The notes beneath the pieces are model-generated. The model ran no database searches, had not been told where the DNA came from, and worked only from the letters and a program-made list of their open reading frames with translations. This document shows positions 24,190-35,059 of a stretch of 64,000 nt of DNA, piece after piece. The stretch is from Ochotona curzoniae (taxonomy: Eukaryota > Chordata > Mammalia > Lagomorpha > Ochotonidae), in assembly GCF_017591425.1 (NCBI RefSeq), contig NW_024465369.1:24117501-24181500 (forward strand), written 5' to 3'. Positions within the stretch are counted from its first letter, which is position 1. Each line of letters starts with the position of its first letter. The position numbers and the translations under genes were made by a program.

Positions 24190-25400
24190 AAATTGAAAAC
24201 TATAAATAAACATTAATATAATAATCATCATTAAATAAATGTTGTAATCACCTCAAATTAAACTTCTTTAAAAAGAGACTATTGATTAATTTTCTTTTTT
24301 GTTTTTACTTTAAGAGATACACACAAAACATAATATTATGGCTAAACAAATATTAGTCACTTAACTGTTGATCAAATAACAGTTATAAATCCAAGTTATA
24401 GAGTTTTAAGCCAATTAGCATTGATAAGAAAGAACAATTCAACAGGAAAATAAAATAATCATAATAATAGTTTTTTTTCCTCTCTCTCTCTCCTTTTCTC
24501 TTGCTGTCTCTTTCCTATTAGCCTGTCTCAAATACATGAAATAAAAATGTAAATATTAAAACTTGGAAACTAGACAACAACTATTAAACATCAAAATCTG
24601 GTAATATTTATAAAGTAATATTTTCTCATTACATAATTTAATGAGAAAGATTGGAAATAAATGAGCCAAAGACTTCACTGGAGACTCATGGGCAAAGAGA
24701 TAAAGCCAAAGAAAGCAGAAGAAAAGATCCAATGAGCATAATTGCTAAAATAAACAATATAAAAATATATCCTAATCAATAGAAATGAAGAGACCATGAA
24801 ATATTTCATCTTGTTTCTAAGTCCCTCACTCATTGTGATAAAAGATAAAGCGGACTTCATTCCTCATCTACTGCTACAGTAGACTACAAACCAGCATGAC
24901 CCCATAGCAATACAATGCCAGCTGCATATGCAAGTCAAATTTTATAATATTCACAATAAATAAGTAAGAAGAAATGGGTAAAAATCATTTTAATATAACT
25001 TTATTTAACCTCATACATGAAAAATATTATAATTTCAACACATAATATTAAAAAGTATTGAAATTATAGACTCTTTTTCCATGTTATGTGTTTAGATCTG
25101 GTTTAATTTGTACCACATCTCAATTCTGACTAGCTATATTTCAATTGTTCAGTGGCCACAAGTTACAGGCTGGTATTTATCAAATTGGACTGAACAAATC
25201 TGTGCTCAAATGGCATGCCATTTACATTCAGAATTCTCTTGCCTTTGCAGTCACCTTTTCATTTGTTTCATTCAAATGCAGTCACATTTGTTTCTTAATC
25301 TGGCCTTTGGGACAGGACAAAGACTTGTGTATCCATTGATGTTCCATCTAAATTCTAGGTCCTGTCGGCTGATGGCAAATATTCACTTAGTTATTTTCTG
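24190..25400. other. unrecognised AT-rich sequence
   Basis: A polypyrimidine patch (TCTCTCTCTCTCC..) lies at 24476-24520. No gene or named repeat was recognised. Confidence 0.35.
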
Positions 25401-25408
25401 TTAACTTA

Positions 25409-25676
25409 AAATATTTGTTTGTTTGTTTAAAAGAGAGAGAGAGAGATCTACCATGTATTGGTTAACTTTCCAAAGGCCCACAAGAGCCAGGGGTGAGCCA
25501 GGCTAAAACTACAAGCCAGGAACTCCATCCTTATCTCCTGCATGGGTGACAGAGGCCCAAGATTTGGGGACATCTCCTTCTGCCTCAAAGGGAGATGCAC
25601 TGGAAGTGAACGTACTTTGATATGGTATGTTAGCATCGTAAGCAGCAGCTTAATTTACCATACCACAATACCAGTC
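25409..25676 (-). mobile_element. old C-type SINE
   Basis: Minus-strand tail at 25409 (TTTGTTTGTTTGTTT), a (GA)n purine block, then the reversed body and head ending near 'CACAATACCAG'. Confidence 0.75.
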
Positions 25677-26039
25677 CATTACTGTCAATTTCTAACTCAG
25701 TCTTTGTAAGAAGCACTGGCATTAATTTAGCAAACGAAGTTCTGATGGCTGCATATTCAATGGCAGCTCAAAGAGTACCCACTTAATTTTCATATTGGTG
25801 TATTCACAACAGATTTTCCATGGACATCTCTATTCCCTAGGAATTCCATGTTGAAATAATGAAACAGCCTAGATGGACCTGAAGATAAATTGCTTTAATT
25901 ATTAGGCAGATTGTGAGGCTCACTGTTTTAAATATCAGGTCAGTGCCGTGCTCAGCATTGGCAGCGGTTTAGTGATACTATAGGCACTCCTGTTGAGCTT
26001 GACTACTAATGAAACACCTTCATTTGTGATTAGTTTTTT

Positions 26040-26368
26040 TTTTTTAAGATTTATTTTTATTATTTTTTATTGGAAAGGCGAATATACAGAGAGGAGCAGA
26101 GACAGAGAGGAAGATCTTCTGTCCGATGATTCACTCCCCAAGTGAGCCTCAACGGCCGATATTATGCCGATACGAAGCCAGGAGCCTCTTCCGGGTCTCC
26201 CACGTGGGTGCAGGGTCCCAAAGCTTTGGGCCGTCCTCGACTGCTTTCCCAGGCCACAGGCAGGGAGCTGGAAGGGAAGTGGGGCTGCCGGGATTAGAAC
26301 CGGCGCCCATATGGGATCCCGGGCGTGCAAGGCGAGGACTTAACCACTTGCGCCACTGCGCCGGGCCC
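26040..26368 (-). mobile_element. young C-type SINE with target-site duplication
   Basis: Complete on the minus strand, with head GGGCCCGGCGCAGTGGCGC at 26368 and tail at 26040. The direct repeat TGTGATTAGTTTTT lies at 26025-26038 and 26369-26382. The B-box-like GGTTC is intact. Confidence 0.95.
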
Positions 26369-26401
26369 TGTGATTAGTTTTTATATGTGTGATTTGTTCT
26401 C

Positions 26402-26545
26402 TCCTTCAATAGATGAGAAGTGGTTTCTAGATTTCTTGAACCGGACGGCAGTGAACGAGTCCTTGGCCTCCCCAGGGCAGCCAGTACACCAAGTGGTGCC
26501 AGGCTTTGCCTGCTGGTCCCACGGCGACAAACTATTGGGTTTGCT
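26402..26545 (+). mobile_element. diverged relative of the 54-kb composite element (junction segment)
   Basis: Positions 26468-26524 align with 54544-54598, the monomer/body junction of the composite element, at about 80% by eye. They share GCCAGT, TGGTGCCAGGCT and TGCCTGCTGG, and the differences are largely CpG-type transitions. The sequence either side is less clearly related. It lies directly upstream of the 5S-like sequence. Confidence 0.6.
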
Positions 26546-26671
26546 GCCTATGGCCATACCACCTGAACACGCCCAATCTCGTCTGATCTCAGAAGCTAAG
26601 TAGGGTCGGGCCTGGTTAGTACTTGGACGGGAGATATGTAGTTGCTGCCTGGGGACACCCATGACTAAGGC
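26546..26671 (+). pseudogene. 5S ribosomal RNA pseudogene
   Basis: It covers the whole 5S length. 'GGCCATACCACC', 'ATCTCGTCTGATCTC', 'AGAAGCTAAGTAGGGTCGGG' and 'CCTGGTTAGTACTTGGACGG' match vertebrate 5S with mostly CpG-decay changes and one missing C. An 11-base insertion follows 'GGGAGAT' (26636-26646), then the 3' part 'GCCTGGGGACACC...AAGGC' resumes. The A-box and intermediate element are nearly intact. The insertion disrupts the C-box end and 3' stem. It is dispersed and single, hence a pseudogene and not a tandem 5S locus. Confidence 0.88.
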
Positions 26672-27217
26672 CTGTCTGAGTGTAGGTGAGAAGTGAAGTT
26701 TGGGTGATTCCCAGTGACAGGGTCATGAAAGATTCAGGCATGCATGGGGACCAAGACCTGGTGGTTTGGAGGGAAATATCCAGAAGATAATTTGGGTTAG
26801 ACAGATTCACCACCTCAATTAGGAATACAGAGATGGGCTATTAGCATAGAACATCACTGATCACCACACACCAGCCCACACCAAAGCTATGGATGGGGGC
26901 CTCTTTGGCAGTGTTAGGTACCATTACCCAACTGGGTGGTGGAGTTGTGGAGTGGTCACATTTGGCAGGATCAAGACTATCCAACATGCAAGAGAACTTG
27001 GTCTGGGGGTAGACTCTGTGGAGTTGTGTGGGACAGAGAATATTATTCCCCAACATTGTGAAGTTTGCAACTTTTCACCATTTTACTTTAAGAGTAGCAC
27101 TGTTGCTAATTACAATAGAAATTTTAAAGTATACTTTTCTTAGGTCTTAAAATCAACATAATAACGTTTCATAAATCCTATCAATTCTTATAATTTTAAC
27201 ATTTTATGGAAGATTAT
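26672..27217. other. unassigned sequence downstream of the 5S pseudogene
   Basis: GC-richer text up to about 27060 ('GGACCAAGACCTGGTGG', 'ACTGGGTGGTGGAGTTGTGG') has the flavour of the composite element's body, but I could not align it. 27060-27217 is ordinary AT-rich sequence. Confidence 0.35.
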
Positions 27218-27230
27218 AGAAGAGAATGTG

Positions 27231-27527
27231 GGGCCCGGCGCAGTGGCGCAAGTGGTTAAGTCCTCGCCTTGCATGTCCAGGATCCCATATGGGCGCTGGT
27301 TCTATCCCAGCAGCCCTGCTTCCCTTCCAGCTCCCTGCCTGTGGCCCGGGAGAGCAGTCGAGGATGGCCCAAGGCTTTGGGACACTGCACCCGCGTGGGA
27401 TACCCGGAAGAGGCTCCTGGCTTCAGATTGGCATAGTATCGGCCGTTGTGCTCACTTGGGGAGTGAATCATTGGACGGAAGATCTTCCTCTCTGTCTCTC
27501 CTCTCTGTATATCCGCCTTTCCAATAA

Positions 27528-27567
<40 letters not shown>

Positions 27568-27578
27568 CTTTTAAAAAA
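27231..27578 (+). mobile_element. young C-type SINE with expanded (AAT)n tail
   Basis: Full length from GGGCCCGGCGCAGTGG. The tail carries an uninterrupted (AAT)n tract at about 27528-27567 before the A-run. Perfect target-site duplication AGAAGAGAATGTG at 27218-27230 and 27579-27591. Confidence 0.96.
27528..27567. repeat. (AAT)n microsatellite in a SINE tail
   Basis: About twelve AAT units, arisen within the A-rich tail of the young SINE. Confidence 0.95.
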
Positions 27579-27686
27579 AGAAGAGAATGTGTTGGTTCCA
27601 CCTGCCAGCATATGAACTTCTGGAATTCCAGCATCATTGCTTACCAGTTACATGTCTAAACTTCAGTTTCAAAACAAGAAAGTTAG

Positions 27687-27890
27687 GGGCAGGTATTTGG
27701 TAAAACAGTTATAGATGCCTGGTTCTCACCCCAGCTACTCTGTTTCTGATCCAATTTCTTGCTAATGCACCTGGAAAGCATCACAGTACTTGGTCTCTGA
27801 TAGCCATGTGGGAGGGAGACCCAGACTGAGATTCAACCTCCTAATTTCAACCTGGCCCAGTCCCTGGCTAGCATGAATTCTCTTTTTAAG
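27687..27890 (+). mobile_element. old C-type SINE, 3' truncated
   Basis: The head 'GGGGCAGGTATTTGGTAAAAC', a body with 'GGAAAGCATCACAGTACTTGG' and 'GGGAGACCCAGACTGAG'. The 3' tail is lost. Confidence 0.72.
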
Positions 27891-28163
27891 CATTTTATAT
27901 AAGGAGAAAATCACTAGAAAAATAAATATTTCAACAGGGGTTTAGTATAGCTGCAAAGAGGACAACACAAAACACAAAACAACATATAAGGTGCAAAATA
28001 CAGTCCCCAGCACTTAGAAACATTAACCAGCTCATCTGAGTGTCCCTAATTCCCTTAGGAAAATTTAGGAGCATTAAAAGAGTGACTATCTGATAGCATT
28101 TCTGAAGTTCTGAAGATAATTCCTTCCAAAAGAAATTCCAGTTGACCTGCTTCTCTTTACTAC

Positions 28164-28476
28164 ACTTTTTTTTTTAAATTGGAAATGCATATGAGATTTA
28201 TGGAAAGAAGAAGACAAAGAGATCTTCCATCTCTGGTTCATTGCCCCAAATGGTCACAATGGCTGGAACTGAGTTAATCCAAAGTCAGGAGCCAGGATTT
28301 TCTTCTGGGTCTTCCCACGGGTATAGGGTTTAAGAACTTTGGCTATCATCTACTGCCCTCCCGGGCCACAAGCAGAGAGCTGGATAGCGGAGCAGCCAGA
28401 GCACAATTTGGTATCCATATGGGATTCCAGCACTTGCAAGGTGAGGATTTAGCCATGACACTATGCCCGCTCTACA
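28164..28476 (-). mobile_element. C-type SINE
   Basis: Minus-strand tail (T run, 28168-28177) to head near 28475. 'CCGGGCCACAAGCAGAGAGC' and 'GTATCCATATGGGATTCCAG' are reversed body blocks. Confidence 0.85.
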
Positions 28477-28479
28477 ACT

Positions 28480-29105
28480 TTCATGAGAAAGTTGCACATA
28501 AATACCCTCTCTTCCATTCTATATATTTATTGCAAATTTCCTTCGAGATATTTATTATACAACCATGCTGATGTTCTTATTGGGAAATTCCTCCCAAGAG
28601 ATGTCATTACCAATAATCAAGCCAGATTAAGGTTCTCTAAATCTACTTGACTTCAGTTAGTGGAGTAAAATCCAGTTTCAATGTTATTTTCCCTGATATT
28701 ATTGTTCTGAGTCAGAAGACATGGCAGACCAAGATTTCTAGGTTATTTTTACTGATCAAATGACTTTTTATGCTGGTTTTCTTGGAAAAAGGTGAGGCTG
28801 ATTCTGAACTGGGAAAAGGGAATAAAAGGGTTTATGTAAGTAATGCACCTTGATAGGAGTTTCAGGGCATTTCTCCTTTCTTCCATTTGCTATGAGGATG
28901 AAGGTCACCTTTAGACAATAACCTGTTGAAATGTGCAATTCTCCAATAATTTGCCATTTTAAGTATCATGTCCATAAAAACTGTACATATCATACCCAAG
29001 TTTTAATCAACTGACGGTGCTCTATAAAACTAGGCAAATTTTTGCAATTTTCCAGTGATTCTTCTTTAATGCTAAAAAATCTATTTTTGAAAATATTAAT
29101 AGTTT
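28480..29105. other. unrecognised sequence
   Basis: No gene or named repeat recognised. Confidence 0.3.
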
Positions 29106-29109
29106 AGAG

Positions 29110-29345
29110 TAATTAATATGTGTTATGTTTTACATAGATAATGCTATCAATAATCACAATAGTTGTACAAGGTAAATATTAGTTGTTGTTAGTTCCATTT
29201 TATAGATAAAAAGAATCAGACACCAAGAGGTTAAAAACTCATCCCCAAAAAATCTCACTTAAGTGCTTACAGTTCCCAGATGGAGAAGTTGAAATTTGAA
29301 TGTAGCTGTCATCCCAGAGCCTAAGCCTTTAGCCATCATGACATA
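29110..29345 (-). mobile_element. MIR
   Basis: 'CCATTTTATAGATAAAAAGAATCAGACACCAAGAGGTTAAAAACTC' type sequence (29196-29240) is the reversed MIR core, and 'GAGCCTAAGCCTTTAGCC' matches its outer part. Confidence 0.75.
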
Positions 29346-29350
29346 TTCGG

Positions 29351-29432
29351 CCTTTCTCTCTCTCCCCTCCCCTTTTCTGTCTGTCTGTCTGTCTCTGTCT
29401 CTGTCTCTCTCTCTTCCTCCTTCTCTTCAACT
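29351..29432. repeat. polypyrimidine tract with (TCTG)n and (TCTCTG)n
   Basis: An almost pure C/T run with several TCTG units near 29377-29400. The complementary strand is purine-rich. Confidence 0.9.
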
Positions 29433-29434
29433 CC

Positions 29435-31350
29435 AATCTCACCCTGCCTTCTCTCGAACACACACAACTTTAAGAAAGTTTTTGTGCATTAACAAGCAAA
29501 TTTGCCACATTTTAGCATATCTCTAGAACCAAAAATATCTAAATAATTTAATCCTGATTTATTCCAGTTTCAGAAACCATATGCCTTATAAACCACCAGA
29601 GAATAGAAACAAGGATATCAAATGATTATGAAAATCAACTGAAAGGTCACTATAGCTTCTGCTTTATTTGGCTATAGGGTTAACATACTCTTGTTTATGA
29701 ATTGGGAAGCATTTTCTTCCTTTCGCTACATTTCCTCACTGTAAAATGGTAATGAAAAGATATGTTGCTTTGGATGATGTTTATTATTTCTTTTTTTCAG
29801 TTTAGCAGGAAATCATTATCTAAGCCCAGGCTTGCATATGTGCTATACACAAAACAATTTATCTACTAAAGTTCATGGGCAGCTGGATTGGGAAAAAACA
29901 CATTAATTATCATTCAAGTGGAAATTCCCCCATAGACAATACCATTTAATTAACAGTGAGGCTAGTATTGGAAATGAATACTTTGAGGTGAGGCACAGAG
30001 CAATGTGTGAGGCAAACCTTCAGGTGATTTAAGGATATTATTAGTGGCTAAACAATTTTAAAAAAAGACAAATAAATATATCTCTACTTCCTAAACTCTT
30101 TGTAAACATAAAAAGACTCTTTAGAACACAGAGCTCTGAGCCTGTTCCTTGCCTGTATTAGAAGCTCATCACTTACAAACAGGAAGCTGGTCTGTTCTAC
30201 AAGAACATCAATTCCTTCAGAGGTTGGAAAAAACCCCACTCCCTTGAATTCAAACTCCAAAGAGATGAGAGCTAAAATCACTTCATGTACCAGAGTTCCT
30301 CTGTCTTCAAAAACCCTTGAAATTTGTAGCCCTGCCAAGGTTATAAATAGAAGTGATATGGCAGCAGTGAATGGATCATTCAGCTAAATGTGCTTGGCCC
30401 ATTTGGGATGGCCTTACAAAGTAGGGTGGCAGCTGGGCTGTGGGAACTGCTCTGCCATGTCGCTGCTGCTGCTACTGCTGCTGTTGCTGCTCTGCCAAAT
30501 GCCTTTCCATCTCGATTTTCTACAGTGAGAAAAACCAGAGGATATTTTCTTACAGCATTCAGAAAATAAAGTTACAGTCCAAGGCTGTTGTTTGGAGCAG
30601 CCTAAGGGAGGACTAAAGGAGACTGCAATGAAATCAGCTACACTCACAGACTTCTTGAAAATCAGGTAAAACCCAGAATTCTGGAACCCAGGTGGGCATT
30701 ACAGGTGGGATTCAGTGAGCTGTTGAAATATTTCTCAGATTTTGCATTATAAATCTTGAAAATATTACTGTTAATAAGACAGGACAAATGTTTTATCTAG
30801 GGACAAGAAGGTAAAGGGAGTGAAGGCGATCAATAGAAATTCTCATTTCAGAACTTAGTATTCTCTTACAAAACAAGCTCATTTTCAATCTCTCCTTTCC
30901 CGTATTCTTCCCACTTTCAGCATTTCTTAGCTTTAACAGTCCCTGGGTTCTTAATTTAATTATATTCCATGAATAGAGAATGTACAAGTATATATATAAA
31001 ACCTTTATGATATACCCTCAATACTAGACTGTGAAATCAAAGTGAGGAGAGTGGCAGGTGGAAGAGTGTACGACACAAACTCTGTTGTCTTTAGCCAGGT
31101 TGACTATGCATTGACTATGCAGGCCTTTTCTTCTGGTTTTGCCTACCATCCCCATGGCAGCCTCTATGCAGGATCTCAACTTTGGCAAAAACTTTTCCCA
31201 TGTTCCAGTAGAGACCCTTTCAAGCAAGGTTTTCAAAATTCCAAGATTTAATAAAAATAAACACTGAAAATACATTCATAGTGCCAAAAAACACCTGTCT
31301 TCTCCTAATATTTTTTCTACTGGATTACTTTTTTCTCTTTAATTTTTATC
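29435..31350. other. unrecognised sequence with a short CTG run
   Basis: An imperfect (CTG)n run at 30462-30490 is the only repeat. Several minus-strand frames (30084-30338, 30414-30647, 31024-31275) carry no recognisable domain. Exon status cannot be excluded but is unsupported. Confidence 0.35.
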
Positions 31351-31354
31351 TGTC

Positions 31355-31665
31355 ATTATTTGAAAGGAAAGGGCATAGGGAGAGAGAGAGACAGGCCTCT
31401 ATTCTCTGGTTCATTCCCCAAATGCCTACAATAGCCAGGGCTGGGCCAAGTCAATGTTAGGTTCCTAGAACTTAACATGGTTATCCCACATGACAGGAAG
31501 TGACAAGGACTTAGGCATTTGAGCCATCTTCTGCCTTCACCCATTATTACACATTAGTAGGTAACCTAATTTGAGGCAAAGTAGCTGGGACTTGAATCAA
31601 GCAGTCCAATAAAGGCTATGGGCATCAGAAGTTACAACTTAAGCCACTATACCAAAAGCCTACCA
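31355..31665 (-). mobile_element. old C-type SINE
   Basis: Minus-strand tail 'TTTGAAAGGAAAGGGC', a (GA)n block and 'GGTTCATTCCCCAAATGCC', then the body and head near 'AAGCCACTATACCAAAAGCC'. Confidence 0.8.
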
Positions 31666-31669
31666 CTTA

Positions 31670-33155
31670 GCAGGACAATCTTGGATTCAAACAGAATCTT
31701 ACACAAAGCCCTAACACACAATGCCAAAAGTCCTAGTGCTATATTAGTAAATATAGAGAAGAGAAACCTCTCTTAATTCTACTTTCATATTGACATACTA
31801 TATACAAAGACCTCCTCTGAGGCCCTCTATGGAGACCCTAGGAATGTTCTGAGCATTATTTGAAAACAAATTAGAGACCTCTTGCTAACAGATAAAGACA
31901 TTGATACATATCCTGACCAGAACCTCGCTACTAAACCCCCAGAACCCCAGACACATCAACCCATCCTTCGAAACCAAAACTATGACAACGTTCCTTTCTC
32001 CTGCCTCATCATTGCTGATCTAATATGAATGTTTGTTCCTTCCCTTAGTGACACGGAAGAAACATTACCTTTCAGCTGCACTTGGGTTCCTGGTATGTGT
32101 GTGACCTGTCCTACGTATTGGTTCGTAATGTAACACCCTCTCAATATGATGAGTTCAGTATGTATATAACAGTAAAGTAATAGAGAAGAGATGATCCCAC
32201 AAAGCAAAGTAGCCTAAATCCACTGTAAAGATCGTAACACTTTAAGAGAGACAACAAATGTTTACACATGAAGGAACCTGACTTGAAACAGAAAGCAAAG
32301 CAAGGCAATATAAAAAAGAGGTTCCTAAACCAAAAAAGAACAAATTACTAAAACTATAAGTGTTGTGGGTAAAGTTGGCAGGTGTGGTCAATGAATATCT
32401 GGAACAGCAGTTTAGACTTCAGATGGACCCTGAAGGGGAGATTTAGGTGGAAAAAAGTAAAGAGTAGCCACAATCATCATTTGGGAATCTAAGGTACATT
32501 TTTTCAGAAAGAATGTTTCCAAAGAATATAAAGCCAAATAGATCTAAGCTATACTCTGCAAAATAAACTTCTAGGAAGAAACTTTAGTTACTTTAGATCC
32601 TAGGCAGAGGAGATATTTTCCTGCAAAGAGAATGTAGGTGGAGCTTCTGGACTCACTTGCAGCACTTCTAATTTGAGCAAGCTCTAATCTCAGTGATGAG
32701 ATTTCTTTCCAAGGCATAGTGGGTAAAAATATGGAAATCCTGCTAGTTTTCCTTCCAGTTAATTGCAATAACAATTTTAAAACACTAGCCAACATATCTT
32801 CCTTCCTTTAATTCTCTTTACTTCCATCTCAACTGATGCATGTTCATTTCTTGAGAGACGTATGACTACAGAAAGTAGAAAAGGAAGGAGTATTTTCCTG
32901 ATTTTTCACCTTTGAAAGCCTGAAGGAAACATTAAAAGACAGTGAGATGATTCTTAAGAAGTTGTCCTCATCCATATCTCTAGGTCTACCCCTCTATCCA
33001 CTTAAAGCTGGAGAAAGATTCCTCAGGCTTAGGGAAGGGGTGGGAAAATAGGTGGATGAAAAATGAGAAAAAGTTCCTTAAAGAGAGTATTTGTCCTAAT
33101 GAAATCTCGGAACAAGCGTAGAACCAAGTTCAAAGTCTATCTGGGGGCAGGGGTG
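31670..33155. other. unrecognised sequence
   Basis: No gene, RNA or named repeat recognised. Confidence 0.35.
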
Positions 33156-33157
33156 GA

Positions 33158-33478
33158 ATACAACATGGTTGTTTAGTAGGTGAAGCCCATGATGCTGGTG
33201 TCCCATAAGGGTGCTGGTTAGAATCTTGACTACCTCCACTTCCCATCCATCTTCCCACTACTGGTCTAGGAAAAGCAGCAGAAGATGATCCACGAATTTG
33301 GATCACTGTTACCTATGTGGGAGACATGGACGAAATTCCTGGTTGCTGATTTTGGCTTGACTCAGCCCTAGCTGTTGTGGCCATCTGGGCAGTAGATCAG
33401 CAGATAGAAGACCTTTTTCTTCTTTCTATATCTCCATCTCCTTCTCTGCCCATAACTCTTTCAAATAAATAAATAAAA
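33158..33478 (+). mobile_element. old C-type SINE
   Basis: 'GTGTCCCATAAGGGTGCTGG', 'GAAAAGCAGCAGAAGATGATCC', 'GTGGGAGACATGGACGAAATTCC' and 'TCTTTCAAATAAATAAATAA' follow C-repeat order. Confidence 0.85.
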
Positions 33479-33674
33479 CCAAAACATTTGATTTGAGCAT
33501 TCACTCAAACAAGCATGTATGTCAGGGACTATGCTACTTCTACCCTTCCTTCCTATCAGTAACTAGTGAGGACTTCCCAACAATAGCATTCAGCACCTTA
33601 ACCATTGAACAGGCAAACCCATTCCTCTCCTCCAAAGAACATGTAAATAACTCTGCAAATTGTAGTGGATTTTT

Positions 33675-33865
33675 ATAACATTAATGTGCATCTGAATCAT
33701 CTGGAGGGCTTGTTAAAGCATAAATGGGTCAAATCACCTCCACAGTGTCTGAGTAAGTACATCTGTGAAGAGGACCTGAGAGTTTGCATTGAAACAAGTT
33801 CCTAAATCATGCTGATGTTGCAGATCCAGGGAATGTATTCTTAGAACACTGATCCAGTCAATCTT
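33675..33865 (+). mobile_element. hAT-Charlie type MITE fossil
   Basis: 'GTGCATCTGAATCATCTGGA' followed by 'GGGCTTGTTAAAGCA' and, at the far end, 'CATGCTGATGTTGCAGATCC' match the common non-autonomous hAT-Charlie architecture (gtgcatcagaatcacctggagggcttgtt...ctgatgctgctgg). I do not assign an exact subfamily. Confidence 0.65.
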
Positions 33866-33869
33866 GTAG

Positions 33870-34385
33870 TGCATTCGTAAGCACAGAGAAAGGAAATAGG
33901 ATTCCACACAACTATACATTAGTGATGTCAGATGAGAAAATCCCCACATTTGAACTACGCAGAATCAGTCTGAAATGAACTCTGAACTTGGCCAGTGATA
34001 CAATCACTGCTGTAACTCACTAGGGAAAAAAAAAGGTTTGAAAACTTGGGTGTGATGTATCTCTCTCTATCCAAAACCACATTCTCAACTCTCTCTCTAA
34101 GTGGAATAGCAATCCTTTGCCTCAAAAATTCTCTTATGGATCACATTGGGAAAACACATATAAAGTCATTGAAGTGTGCTGTTCCCTGTGGAACACTCTC
34201 TTCCTAAACAACCTTCTCTCACTGGGAGCCGGATTTCTTCACAACTGCATAGCACTAAGAGGAAGGAAAACATTGGGAACAGACTTCCCCTTCTCGAGTT
34301 TCCTTGAATGAGAGGCAAGTATGTTTAATTCCAACTTGAAGCCTTCATATCTAAACTATTTCATCATCTATGAATCAAATTATAA
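33870..34385. other. unrecognised sequence
   Basis: No named repeat or gene recognised. Confidence 0.3.
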
Positions 34386-34389
34386 AGCA

Positions 34390-34630
34390 ATAGTTAATTG
34401 AGCAGACTTTGGAATAAGAAAAGTCTCGACTTGGAACTTCAGCAACTTTACTTACATGCTGCATGATCTTAGCTGAATTTCCTATCTTCCGTTTCTCAGC
34501 TTCCTTATGTTAAGGGGGAGCGGGTAACACCCACCTCATTCAGTTGTCATGAAGATTGAGATGTTGCTGAAGCATTTGTCAAGGGGCATGGCTTACGGCA
34601 CATAAACATTGCTGGTTATTATTATCCATA
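34390..34630 (+). mobile_element. MIR
   Basis: 'TGCATGATCTTAGCTGAATTTCC', 'TTTCTCAGCTTCCTTATGTTA', 'CACCTCATTCAGTTGTCATGAAGATT' and 'GCACATAAACATTGCTGGTTATTATTATC' track the MIR consensus to its 3' end. Confidence 0.82.
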
Positions 34631-34987
34631 GCAGCACTTAATATCAGACTGTTCACATTATTATTTTCAATAAATGTTTTCTGGCTAGTGGAATTGTCAC
34701 CAGATTTTGACAGCACTAAAAGTCAGCTGGATCCGTGGCCACACCTAAGCAAGGATGGGACCAAGAAATTGCCCTCTGGTTGATGCCACCTGAGGCCTGA
34801 GTACTTGTCTCTCTCTGAACAGATTCTTCCAGGCTTTGCTAATGAAATTTAAAGAATGTCAGGCTGCAGGCCTCTGCTGATAAAGAGAGGAAACAAGAAG
34901 ACTCCCAGAGAAGTGGCCACAGTAGGCATTCAAAACCTCCAGACTCTTAGCTCTTGCTTATCTTGGCTAGAGTCTTTGTTAAGATTT

Positions 34988-35055
34988 AAAAAAAAAAAAG
35001 GGGGGGTAGGGGGGAGAAGAGGAAAAAAAAGAGAAAGAAAAAAAAAGGGGGGGGG
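34988..35055 (+). repeat. homopurine tract with three G-runs
   Basis: Sixty-eight bases of A and G with a single T at 35007. It contains G7 (35000-35006), G6-class (35009-35014) and G9 (35047-35055) runs separated by A-rich purine stretches. Confidence 0.9.
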
Positions 35056-35059
35056 CAAG

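Noticed and set aside
26546..26671. Functional 5S rRNA gene
   Set aside because: A missing C in helix I region, multiple CpG-decay changes and an 11-base insertion, with no tandem neighbours or T-run terminator directly after it.
30462..30490. CTG triplet run as an expansion-type repeat
   Set aside because: It is short and interrupted, and no transcript or exon context is visible.
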